Shown here: positions 14,783 to 26,769 of the stretch, one piece after another
Layout of the letters: each line of letters starts with the position of its first letter
Numbering within the stretch: position 1 is the stretch's first letter
Assembly: GCF_050948175.1 (NCBI RefSeq)
Contig: NC_135200.1
Coordinates: 10,283,001 to 10,347,000, forward strand
Length of the DNA stretch: 64,000 bases
Direction: 5' to 3'
Source of the DNA: Xylocopa sonorina
Lineage: Eukaryota; Arthropoda; Insecta; Hymenoptera; Apidae
Made by a program: the position numbers and the translations under genes
Notes under the pieces: model-generated
Told to the model about the DNA's origin: nothing
The model's input: only the letters and a program-made list of their open reading frames with translations
Database searches by the model: none

Positions 14783-17700
14783 GCCTCTTCTCGCGGCGCG
14801 GATCGTTCGTGAAATCGAGAAAAAGCCGGGAGGATCAAGGACACCGATCGAGGATACGCTGTTGCCCGCGCGCGCTGTGCACGACCGATCGAAGGTGGAA
14901 CGCTCGTTTTACGACGGCTTGCGCAATCCCATCGACATTTTCTCTCCGCTGCGAGGTGCGCACCTCGATGCTCCTGATCTTATGTAACGTTTTGTTGATC
15001 GAACCGCGGTGAGGACGCGGGGAAAGTAGCGCGTGGAATGGCTGCCGCAGTCGTTCGAGTCGCGACTGCTCGCAGCAGGTTGAAACGAGCAGCGGAATTC
15101 TTTGGACGAGCGTTGCGTGCGCTCTGTGCTAGGTATCGTTTCGCGATGCTCCATGCTCGAGCAAAATGGCGCCCTTTTGCCGCCGCGAAGCGTCTTCTGT
15201 CGATCTTCGAATCTGGAAAATTATATTCGCGTGCTCGAAATTTTGTGAGATTGAACAGATTCTAAGGCTTCGTTTCATTTCTTAACGTAAGCGGTTGAAG
15301 AAGTAACAAGGATCGAAGGTAGAACGTTTCCTAGCAACAGTCGCACTCCAGTTTCAGATGATATTTCGACACGGCGCTTCCGTGCGCGGAGGCACCATCA
15401 GTCGAGGGCAATTTTTCCGTAACGGATAGTGGCACCATTATTGCGAGCAATGTTTATTAACCGCTGGTACACGCGCCGGTCGGCGCGCGCATTAATCTTC
15501 CCGCGAGATAAGCAAACGCTCGCGTCACTTCAACCGACTGTCTGCATATTATTTACGTCATCGATAAATCTTCGTACCGTAACATTAACACGGCATACGT
15601 GATAGAATCATCGGCAACGATTAATCGATTTCCGTGCGCCGGACAAGCCTTGGCACCGTAAAAACCTCGCGGAGAGGGTTGAACGAGCCACGCGCGGAAA
15701 TCGTTTCGGTGCTGATCGCTCTGCGAGTGAACGTCCCTCGTTGGCTCGATCCCTCGGACATTTTTAGAGCGGATATTAGTTCTCGAAGAGTCCCATTGAA
15801 TCGTCGGTTTCACAAGTGTTACAGACAATCATCCACACTTCGACATCGAATATTTCTCTGTAACAAATGTCTCTGCTTGTCAGAGATTAGTCCAATTGCT
15901 CCTAGAGTGTGTCTCGCCTCAATTTTTTCTTTCGTACAATCGCGAAATAATAATCTCTAAAGAGCCACTTGTCCAGAGTCATCGAGATAGGATTGCCTCT
16001 TCTAATTACAACCAATACCGCGAATAGACTCCGCGAGCGGAGTACTTCCTTCGCGAATAAAATATTATTCCATTAACCGTTCGATACGTCTCGCGTTCTA
16101 AATGGCCCCGCGTCAGTTTTTACACGATTAAACTGCGCGTGCGTCCTCGATCGATCTGTTACGCGGTTTAAGATCTAGCAGGCGTTATCCGTGGGCCGGC
16201 CGTTAATGAAAGTGGCCAGTGGCGCGGCGCGATAGCGGACGCAATTTGTAACGGGGGCAACGTCGATTAATAAGGACACCGGGCCATTAATTAAATTGTA
16301 GCCACGGCGATAAATATCAGGCCCGGGTCGGATTCGCGGCTACGCGATGGCGCCTGGTGATTTATCGATCGCGAAATTTCCGGCTCGCGCGACGGGCCAC
16401 GCGATCGTCAAAGGTTCCAGGGAGGTCGCGTTCCCCGCAGGAACGATCGCCGCTGATTAAATTATCGGCCCATCTCGTCCCGTTGCTCTTCCTCGTCGAT
16501 GTCCTCCTGAAATGTTGCAAGACCGCTGATTTCTCGCGGATCCTGCGGATCGGGGAGATACCAGTCGAAGGGGGCACGCGTTCCTTCTTAACCTTTCGAG
16601 CTTAACCTTTCGTAAATTACCTCGCTACGATCCCCCCCTCATCATTTTTTCGCGGCGATCGATGCGCGGCTTTAAGCGCTTGATTGATCGTAAAGATCGC
16701 AAATTGTTTGTAAGCGGATCCACTGGCGATCGATACGCGGCTCGGACCGTTGTATTTGGCCAGCGTTCGCCGAACGATGCCACGGGAGGAATATGAATGG
16801 CCGCGACGTTCTACGATCGCACCGTTGTCGTTAGAAATGTTCAATCTCTTCGCGAACACAATAATATATTTGTCATCTTGCATCGTTAATATCTCCAAGA
16901 GTTGCCGTGTTCCATCACGTCTCGCAGCATAGATACTTCAGTACAAGTCGTTCCAAGATTTGATCGAGATTTTTATGGCTTCTTCGCCAGACTTTTTCTA
17001 AATGTCTCCATTGAAATATCCGTCATCTTACGTCATTAACGTTAAAAAGAGGTCGCAACGAATCTTTTACTGCGTCCTCTGAACGTCTTCACGCGACTTT
17101 ACGAATTCCTCGCGATATCTGTAAACCACGTTCACAATCTCGCGTCAGAGATGCCTGCGAAGGCTCTCTCACCCTCCACCCCTTGACGCGAGCTTAACAA
17201 ATCTCTGGCGCGCGTCTGGCGAGGGGTCCCGCGAGTCTCGAAGCGAAGCGATCGCGCGGAAAAGCGATCTCATTTCGAGACGGCCAGCCTCGTTAGCAGA
17301 GAGACTGATAGGAATTCCATCGAAGGTGCCGCGGAACGGAGGAGCGCGGCGCAAGCTCATCTCGGCGTAAGGAGGCGCGGAACGCGTTAGGCACGGCTCG
17401 GACGTTGCATTCCGTCACGTCGCAGGGGAGGAGCCCGTTCGCGCCGCGAGGAAATCCCTGGTATTCTAATCAGTTTCTAGCCCCTATCTCCGCTCGCACG
17501 GCCGACAAAGCCGATTCGAAGAAATCCGAGAATCGGCCCCCGCACTCCTCGCCAATAATCATTAAAAGAATATTAAAGCTCGCCAACGGATTGGGTCGTC
17601 GAGCCGGCGATCGATCGTACGATCGATTCTCATCGACGTTTTACTGAAACGACCGATGGAATTCGATGGTTTATTAGGTATTCCTCTGGGGAACAATGAT

Positions 17701-20700
17701 CATGATTTACGATAATGGAGGCTCGGTCGAGGGTGTGTGCTTTGGGCGCCGTGGCACGTCGCGGTTTTACGCTGGCTCAGATTGCGTTTCTAGTATTCGA
17801 GCGGATATGAGTTATAAGTGCCCGTACGCTCTGCGTATGCCTGACTAATTTATGGTATCTACTCGTGCCCCTTTGATATTCGCGGCGAACAGTTTTCTAT
17901 GCGCAGCCCTGTTTAAAAGAATCGAGGCGCTCGCTTAATTGTGACAAATGATCTACACATTTTTTACTCCCGCGATCAGTCAGTCGAGAGTCTCATTGAA
18001 TTTTACGTGGTCCATTTCTCAGTTATTAGAGAACGTGTCTGACCAGTAATTCAGTAAGAATTTCATCAACAGCGATGATAAAAAGTAATTACTAGCGCCT
18101 CGCGGAAAGTGGAAATACGTGTTTAATCGAAAAACAAAAGCAAAATCTATTGCTGTATTACATAAAATTATACATAATAAAGGCTCGCGGAAAAATGCCA
18201 AATGTCTTAATAAATATACCGAACGGACAGCCGGCGGCGGTGAAAAATTTATTCGCAAAACCGGCGAACGAGAGATTAATTCCGTTTAATTACAATTGCG
18301 AGAGGGAACTCGGCAGATCTAACGCAGCTGCGAGTAGGCTTAGAACTCGTCGCGAGTGTGACCATCGGGACCAGTGTAATTACAGCCTAACGCAATCCGT
18401 ATCGACCGAGGGGGTTCAGTCGCCCCGTATAACCGTGTGACTTAGGATTATCCGAGCGCACGTATAATTTAGATCGCCAGAGTGGAAGTTCCCGTGGAGG
18501 CAGCCGCGTAATTTAGATCACGCACGGTAGATAGGACTCGCGTCTTAAGGGGGTCCAATGCGCAGCCCTGTTCGACCACGATTTAGACGAAATTACACCG
18601 CGTGCAGGGCTCGCATAGGTTGCTTGATCGCTCGCGAGTCGCAACTCACGGCCAGCCAGGCTTAATCCAATTATAATTCAGATCGTCCCAGCGTATTAAA
18701 CGGGACGCAACATCTTGGCCCCGACCGCACTCGTGTCCCAGGAGCCCTAGCGATCGTAAACCGGCAATAAATCGAGCCGATTCCGGAATTGGATCGCTCG
18801 CAGAAGCGACAGAGCAGCCTCCTCGCCCCTCCGCGATTTCGAGTCGTTTCTAATTTAACCAACGATTTGTCCGGCTGTTTGCTCGCGATCGAGAGTGCGT
18901 CGGTGGCCGCGTACTGTTGCCCGTCCGTGTCTCCCGATGGGTTCCGGTTTTATCGATCGTTTTTCGTCGCGAGCTCCTCCGCGGTGGACACACCGGTGGG
19001 ACCTGTTTTCACCGATGAAAAGTTACCAGATCGTTAGCCGGGCGACGACGATACGATACGCCCGACAGACCCCCGTTGCTTTTCCAGATGGAACTGGTCG
19101 CGCTCTCTCGGCCGTGCGAAAACCAAGCCGCCTCGCGAACACGCGCTCGATCGAGTTTCTACGGAGCGGAGAAAAATCGTTTGCCTCTGCGCTGGCGAAT
19201 CGTCGAGCGGTCGCGGTACGTTGCACCCTTCGATTGCGAGGTTACGTAGACGAACACCCTCTCTTGGTAGACCTAGATTGGAATTAGGACGACTGCGAGA
19301 CTTGGCTCTTGAGAGACGAATGCCGTTCGTTCATCGTCGAACGTGCATTGGTGTTTGGCAAAAACGCTGTTGATAGGCGAGGATCTAGAGCAGGCGTGTC
19401 ATGGCCACTTCGCGTCGCGTGGTTTCGCTGCGAAAGCAGAGTGCCAAGAAGAAACGAGCTGGATGAGAGACGCAGGCGCTCGAGGAGCCCTACATTGGCC
19501 AGCGTTTAATTAAACGATCGCATTATGCGTGTATATATGCGCGTTTAAGTGGTTTCATACGGGCGATGGTATTGCGACGCGATTGTCGTGGATACCGTTG
19601 GATGGTTGCAAGGTGGTAGCGCAGGTTCGAGGGACGAGAGGAGGACAGCTTTTTTACAAGACACATGCACGAGCGGACTAAACATATGTGACGATTAGAA
19701 TTCAATATGATAAACGCGTTTTTACGGGTCCCTTAACACAGCTAATTACACAGGCGATTAGTGATTTACGAGCTCGCAGTAAATGCGCGTATCTCTCGTC
19801 GCTGGTTTTCACGCGAGAAGAAATCAGTCGACAGAATCCTCGGAATTGCTCGCCTCTGCGCACTCGATCCGCGGAATCATCAAGGATCGCCTCGCCTTCG
19901 ACGGATTTTTCCGTGGATCCCGTAACGTCTGCTGAGAATTCGTCCCGTAAATAACACGGGCGACGAGAATTGCCGTTTATCCGACAGCCAGATCGGACAC
20001 AGTTGCCGAGGGGTGCGCGCGGACGACGCGACGACCGAGGGTTGAACGAGAGGCGAGGACGCGATAAGCGTCGCTAATTTCCGTAAATTCGCCGCCGACT
20101 CGAGCAGGGCGTTACGTTTTAATTGCGGCAATTAATTAGACCGGCTGGTGGATCGCGGAGGCAGAGAGACTCGGATACCGCCGACAGCCTTGGGAGGCTT
20201 GGCTCGTTTCCTGGCCGACCTTGCCTCCAAGAAAAGGTTAACAGTTGCCACGTAGAGACGAGGCTGAAGGATCCGTCGCTCCTCTGCCGACGAGACCAAC
20301 TTCTCGCTTCAGAGCTCGAGATTTCTCGTGGTAACGTCCGGCCAGATCGATGATTTACTTACGAAAAGAAACTGGACGATGGAGAGCCGGCTGGATCGAG
20401 AGGCAGGGATGGTAGACGCGGAGGAAGACGAAGAGACCGCCACGGGGCGCGACAACTCGTGTTTTACATAAGTAGCGCGGATCTTATCGCCGTTCTGGTA
20501 CACTCTGGACACCGCAACCGGGTCACGAAGACGGGTACCAGATCTCGCGCATCCTCCGAGGCCCGGACCAACCCGATCGTTTTATTTCTGACATTCCGCC
20601 TGGTCGCACCTTTCGGTCGCTCGTTCCCCTTTTTTTTTCCACGCACGCCTGTCTCGTCGCGCGCCACCTTGCGAGCCCGTGTGCTTTTCCCGCTTCTTTC

Positions 20701-20760
20701 GTTACGGTAACCCAGCAGCGCGTTTTTCTCTCCTCTTTTTTCGTTTCACCGGGTTCGTTC

Positions 20761-20772
20761 TTTTTTTTTTTT
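20761..20772. repeat. Poly-T run
   Basis: Twelve T bases within a wider T/C-rich stretch (about 20620-20910). Confidence 0.75.
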
Positions 20773-23700
20773 AGTCTTCCTCTGCTGTTAATTTTTGTGC
20801 TACTTGCATCAAGCGCCGCTTTCTGTTTTACTTGCCTCGTTTCCTCTGCCATTTAAGCGATCGTTCGTCCGCTCCTTTTTATCTTTCTCTTTCTAGCCCT
20901 TTTTTTGTAGGATTGGTATCACTTCTTTTACTGGAATTCGATCTTTCGTTGATACTAAAAATTTTCAAAGATGCAAGGACACATTAAAATTAAACTCTTC
21001 TCGTAGATACCATTTTGAACAATTCTCCAACCCGCTCGCTCGCCTCTTTCCCATTAGTCGCACAAAGTCAACGAAACTCTAAATATACCAAGACACGCGA
21101 ACGTCAACAAAATTCCTCTCGTTAAAACGCTGAACATCCTTTGCGAGCTAATGACGTTCCGTTAAGAGCGTCCGTTCCAGATAAATCAAGAAGCGTGCGC
21201 CCCGAAAGAGGGCGACCACGGGGTCTCCCCTCGCTAATAAATACGTCGCGCGAACAAAAACGTTCAGCAGGGCGGTCCCTGTGGTATAACAGAACGGCTC
21301 GGACACCGAGCATGATGTATCACCGCGTTGGACGCTCTTGGGACTTTATGCGGAGCAGATCGAAGCTCTGAAGCGGTTTAATAGAGGCTCGTGTCGCTCC
21401 ATGCTCTCAGATTTTATCCCAAAACGTGCATATAGACAACATTTTTCGAATTCTGTCCACGAAAAGAATCAGTGAAACCCTTAGCATTCCACGCGCGAAA
21501 CCACACCCTCTCCAAGAATCAGAGTCGCAGCACGCGACTCGAAAAGCGTCGAGAGATCCCGCAACGCACCCCGCAGGTGCGAGCATTGCTGGCTCGCCTT
21601 AACCCTTCCCACGTGCGCGTTTACGAGCGGCCGGTGCCGCGTTATATAAACAAATAACAAATTGTAGCCGCCGTGCAACAAAGCGGGCGCGTTCGACGTC
21701 AAGTGTACTTAATTGCACGGTCTCCATTCAGCCGTGGCATGGAACGCGGATAATAGAAAGTAAGACGACCAGGCGTTTCTACGCTGGTGCGTGCGTACGA
21801 CCGGCCCACGGTGCGCCCGTGGAGGCCGCCGCTGGAATTTCGCCGGGCATTTCTGTGCCGCGGATTTTATTCGCCGCGAACGATCGTAGATTCTCGTGTC
21901 GCCGTTTAGGGCCCTGCCGATTTCCCGACGTGGTCTAACGGTACGCGGTTTCAATCAAACAGCGTCGCTCCGCCGTGTTACTCGCGCGAGGAGATTTAGT
22001 GCCGGCCATTCGAGACACTCGGTTAACCGGATCAGCGGGTTCCAGCCGCGGATTCCTTTTCCGCGGGTCGACGCGAACAAATTTCCGCGTTTTTACCGTG
22101 CGGACACCCGGCTGAAATTTAGTTGGACAGCCTCGTGGAGGATGCAAAGTTGATTTAAGGGTCGAAGGGGTTGCGAAGCGCTGGTGTCGTATTGCTGAGT
22201 AGTCGCGCGAGGGGTGAGTTAGATTGACCCCCGTTGCTTTCGAGAAATGCTCCTGATTTCTGAATTAAAATTGATCGCAATACAAAGGATAGCTAAACTC
22301 GTACCTCTGATCAGAAATTTAAGTTTCATTTGAAACGAGACTCTGATACAGTCCGCAGAAATCCACTGTCACCTGACTGTACGTGATCGCTGGCTCTCGC
22401 CAAAGCGTTTCAGAAAAAGACGCAGCACACGAGCCATAAAAAAAAAGAGGCGAGTAAAGGGAGAAAGAAAAAGAAGGCACATCGAGCCGAAGTACCGGGG
22501 AACGACTGTCCGTTAAGAGCGAAGAAACATCGCGAGGGTTCCGGCTTAAATTATCCCGTCCGCTCGTTTATTCCCGGTGCGTCGCGTCGCGGCCGCGCGG
22601 AAATTTGTTAAATGTAGATTTTTGCGCGATGGAAGCGGTTCATTAGCCTGCCCGCGCAATAAAAGTGGCTGGTAACGGTAAAGGTTCGTCAGCGGCCGCC
22701 TTATACCGCTTAATCGAGGAACGCGCGAATGAACGTGGCGCGTCGCGCTGCACGGCGAGGCGAGCGACGAGGCGCTGCAACCGAGTTGCGCGGCTGGTTA
22801 AAAAAAGGAGAAGAGAAAAAAGAAGAAAAGAAAACTGCCAGCGCACGCTTCGTTGGGCGCGTTTCGCGAGGATATAAATTTTTCGTCCGCACGCGAATTG
22901 AAACCGGACGGCGGTGGACGAATGGCCGCGGAAAAGGTTGCACGAAACGCGAGCCGAACGCTCCGCCGTGCGGCAACATTGCTGCCTTTTAAGTAACCAG
23001 AAAGATTGCGGAGGAGTCCGCGCCTCTTCGTGCACGCTTCGAGTGATGTACATGCGCGACTCGCTTTTGAGAAAGTGTAATTTCCGATCGCGCGGGTTCT
23101 CGCCTTTATCGCTCGTTGGTAATGCGTTAATGGCGCGAGTTTGCATTGCAGATTTTATGGCTCCGAGTGGCTTCTATCTGCTGCATCTTTCACTGTATTT
23201 CGGGCCCGGAAATTATTGACCGTACTTCTTAAATACGATTCGGTAAGACGCGATTTAAGGATCTCGCCGATGTTAAACCCCCATCGCGAATCAAACGAGA
23301 CGATTAAAAAATTCGCTTCTATATTCGTCCCGAGAAAAGGAGAAAGAAAAAACGACACACGGGGGAACAGGATCGGAACAACAATGTTACGATCCAACGT
23401 GCACGCGGCTGGAAACGTTTCCAGGGCATGGGAAAAGTACAGGCCTCCGTGTTCCGTTGAAAGTACTGAAATCGCGGAAACGCCACATCCTCCTGGGATC
23501 TCTCAATAACGAGGCTAACCCGTGTTCCCCGGTGTCAATCAAACGTTCGATCTCAATTCGCCGTGAAACGTGTACCTCTACCGTCCGCCAGCCGGAGAAC
23601 CCTTTTCAGCCGGTCTTTAACGTCTCTGGCATCGACGATTCACGTTTGCCGGTCACGTCGACTCGCGTACCAAGGAGATAATCGTCGTCCCTGGATGATA

Positions 23701-24839
23701 CTTTGTTGCAGTTACAGGCGGCGATGTTGCTGGTAGCAGGACGCATTTTCCTGTTAGTCGCCGCGGTCCTTTTTCCACGGTGGCTTCCGGCCGTGTCGAT
23801 CGCCCACGGCCGATTGCACGTTCCACGGGCCGGCGAATCGCGGTCGCGGCTGGATTTCACGGCGACCGTTTTCACGGATCTTTCTACCACGCCACCGACT
23901 TTCTACGACCAATAAGGGAGCTCCGTCTCTGTCTTCTCCCCTTTTTTTTTCCTCTCCCATGTTGGTCCCCTCGCCGCTGCGCCGCGACGGCAACCGGTAG
24001 TCGGACGCGGCGCGCAATCGATTGGAAACACCGGGCAACGCCATGTTTTCCCCCGCGCCGCGATGTTGCACTTTCGTTCCGAGCCGTTGTTGCTCATGAA
24101 TATTAATTACGTTGCCCGTGCCGCGTTATCGAACGCGAGGTGTACACCGACCGTGGGCCTCGAACGGTCCTCGGCTATCCGTTCTGGAAATATAGCGATT
24201 CTAACGATATTATAATCTACGACAAGTCGAAACACCTTTAATATACAATAACTACTCCATAAATTTGATAATTAGTTAGAGAGAGAGAAAGAACCGTGAA
24301 ACCTCCCCCTTTGATACCCAACGTATGATAATCGAAGATGAGCGGATAAGGTATGAATTGAGTCGCGATAAAGTTGAATTAAATGGTTCCGCCTGCGGGT
24401 AGGGTAATGGTATTTAAATAAATATTACGACATCTCCGTTTGCTTCTGTAACGCGGCCACAAAAAAGAGAGGCGAGTCGTAATTAGCAGAGAATTAAGCA
24501 CACGCGCAGGAAGATCCTACAGAGTTTTACGCCGCGCGAGCCATTCCTGTTCGCATTATCGATATCACGGAGACGTGTAATTATTCCGAGACTTATCGCG
24601 ACCGGCATCCGTCTCGATTTTAGCGATCGAGGAACGGCCAGTCGCTCGATAACCTAAATAACTCGATCGATCGAGCCAATCGGACACCGGCGACTACCAA
24701 TCACGTCCATCAACCGAAGACGTCTAATAAAAGAATCGCGCATCCTACCCAGTCGAAAGCATCCGAATTTCCGTAGCAATCACGAACTTTTCCACCTGGA
24801 TCAAGTTCAGGTAACAGCGTCTGGCCGTGTGGAAAAAGC

Positions 24840-25109
24840 ATGGAAAAATCGAGGAGCCTCGATTCAGTCGATTCCAATTCCTCTTTCCTGTCCTCGCCGG
24901 TTAAAGTGGTCGACCGTTACCAAGCTGCTGCTCGTCGACCACGTCCAACCAGAAATCGATTCGATCTCGTTTTACGGACCGAGAATGTAAGGCGACAATT
25001 TATCGATAGACTTTATGGGATGCTCGCGCGACTCGAACGCGTAAAAACGTACGAAGTACCTAAACTACACCCTATAACCATTCGCGAACTAGTATCCGAG
25101 GTTAACTGA
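24840..25109 (+). CDS. Unrecognised 89-aa ORF
   Basis: An ATG in reasonable context (AGCATGG) opens an 89-codon frame ending in TGA. The peptide has a Ser/Asp-rich N-terminus (MEKSRSLDSVDSNSS), a basic middle and a helical-looking C-terminal third rich in Arg, Leu and Glu. Codon use is balanced and less Arg-skewed than the shadow frames around it. A GTAAGG donor-like site lies inside the frame after residue 50, so it could also be an alternative 5' exon. I do not recognise a family. It would be a single-exon gene nested in the presumed osp intron, or an alternative osp start, or chance. Confidence 0.22.
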   Translation: MEKSRSLDSVDSNSSFLSSPVKVVDRYQAAARRPRPTRNRFDLVLRTENVRRQFIDRLYGMLARLERVKTYEVPKLHPITIRELVSEVN

Positions 25110-26580
25110 ACGCTTAAACGTCAGACGATCTTGTCCGTAAAGAGACAACGTTCCAACCCACGAAAAATACCTGTGTGAGTTATATTTTTCAAGTCGTCGT
25201 TGGGAATAACGAAAATTTCTACGAACCAGACGCGATGCGTTAAACCAGTTGACCAGCGAACTTTTCACCTCGCGAGAGAAGAGAAAGTAGTAAAGCGTGG
25301 AATTACGCGAACGAACCGATCTCGATCGTTGCGGGAAGGGCAGATGAGAATGGCGGACGATCGCGGGTAGCTCTTTCCGTGTCCGCGAGGCGATCGACTC
25401 GATTCCAAGGAGTGAGTCGTTTTACGAGGCGAGAAGTGCCGGTAATCGTAGCGTTATCCCGCGGAAAGCGGGCGTTTACGAGTGTCGGAATGGTCTAGCG
25501 CGAGGAAAACCGTGGTTTCCGCTCGACGGCGCAGGCGGACGATCAGCCGAAATCGGCGACAAAGTAACAGAGCGGACGGGTCCTCACGGTTCTCCACCTT
25601 GCCGCGTTGCTACGCGGTTTTTACTGTCGCCTGTATACGGCGTGCTAAATTATCCTGGTGCTATAAAACGCGTGGCGGGACGCGCGTACGCCACGCTGTA
25701 CAAATAAACGGGAAATTACGGCGGAACCTGCCGCCCTCCCCGCTCTGGACGTCCGTCTTTCTCGATCGTTTCGCCTTTGTATCGGTTTACCGGTTCGCGG
25801 GAACCGTCGAAAACGGACGATAAAAAGTTTGACTGTTTTACACGCGCGTTTCCTGGTACGAGCAGCGGATCAGATGTTCGTTGTTTAATTGGACGCTGGT
25901 CGTTGCGTGCTGTTTTCTTTTGCATTCAGTTGAGGGCGTTTTAACCCCGCATTCTTTCGAGTACAGTCAACCCTTCTACGATACAATCTCGATCTTACAA
26001 GGTGCAACAATCGTATCCGACGCTATCGTTAGAAGCTGCAGAATAGAAATGTCTATCGTTCGATTCCTAGCAAAGACGGATCGTGCGGAGAGATAGCATC
26101 GACTGTCTGACCTTTAAACGTCGGTGTTAATAGTGGAAAATTGGGCCAGTCGATTCGAGACCGCTCGGGACGCTCAATGGGGAGGCCTAATTGAGACGTT
26201 CGCGCCATGAACAGCGGCTCGTTGCATCGGCACGCGCATTTACATACGATCAATGGTCGATCGACGGGGACGTTTTAATTGCCGCGAGTCGATCGTGGAC
26301 GATGTTGCTCTAGATAAAGATTTAATCGCATCTCGATCGACCTGGTACGGGATTTCTGTGTTTCTAGGTCTCCCCTGGCGCATCCACCGCGCACGAGGGG
26401 CGTCCCTGGTATTACGCTCGAGCGTTAACTAGGGTCGTCTTATAAGACGATTATAGTATCGTTAAATCGAACCGGCAATTGCTGGAACGATCTCGAGGCT
26501 AAATTGCTGAGTAGCCGCGGATGACGTCGAACGATGAGATTTATCGATGATTAATGGGTTGCTTGATGGTTTCGTTGCAG
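25110..26580. other. Intronic DNA upstream of first visible osp exon
   Basis: No assignable gene. It ends in a clear acceptor (GGTTTCGTTGCAG) directly before the exon at 26581. Confidence 0.6.
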
Positions 26581-26769
26581 CCGGAGACGGTTCCTCAAGC
26601 GAGGATCGACATGACCCGCGTGCTGGAGGTGGCTGCCGCCGAGGACGTCACCGGACATCCGTACAGCCTCGCCATCACCTCGCCGGAAGGAGTTACCTTC
26701 GTGAAGGGCACGTGCCGCGAGGAGAGCAGGTGGTGGGCTGACGTGCTTCAGGTCTACTCCAGGAACAAG
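26581..26769 (+). CDS. osp: osp exon A: C-terminal half of PH domain 1
   Basis: 63 codons, phase 0 at both ends. Acceptor TTCGTTGCAG, donor AACAAG|GTTCGT. Encodes PETVPQARIDMTRVLEV... to YSRNK, including the last PH strands and the C-terminal amphipathic helix with its conserved Trp pair. Confidence 0.92.

Larger units (their letters stand above)
1..24839. other. Gene-poor region, probable giant 5' intron of osp
   Basis: No exon can be assigned here with confidence. Many open frames exist on both strands, but they are Arg/Ser-rich and overlap each other, as expected in CpG- and TCGA-rich DNA where stop codons are rare. The next exon downstream (26581) starts in the middle of a PH domain, so this stretch is most simply part of the intron before it. 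I looked for a codon run typical of the N-terminal PH strand (Trp-Phe-Val-Leu after basic residues) and found none. The region probably contains regulatory DNA, but I cannot point to a specific enhancer. Confidence 0.5.
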
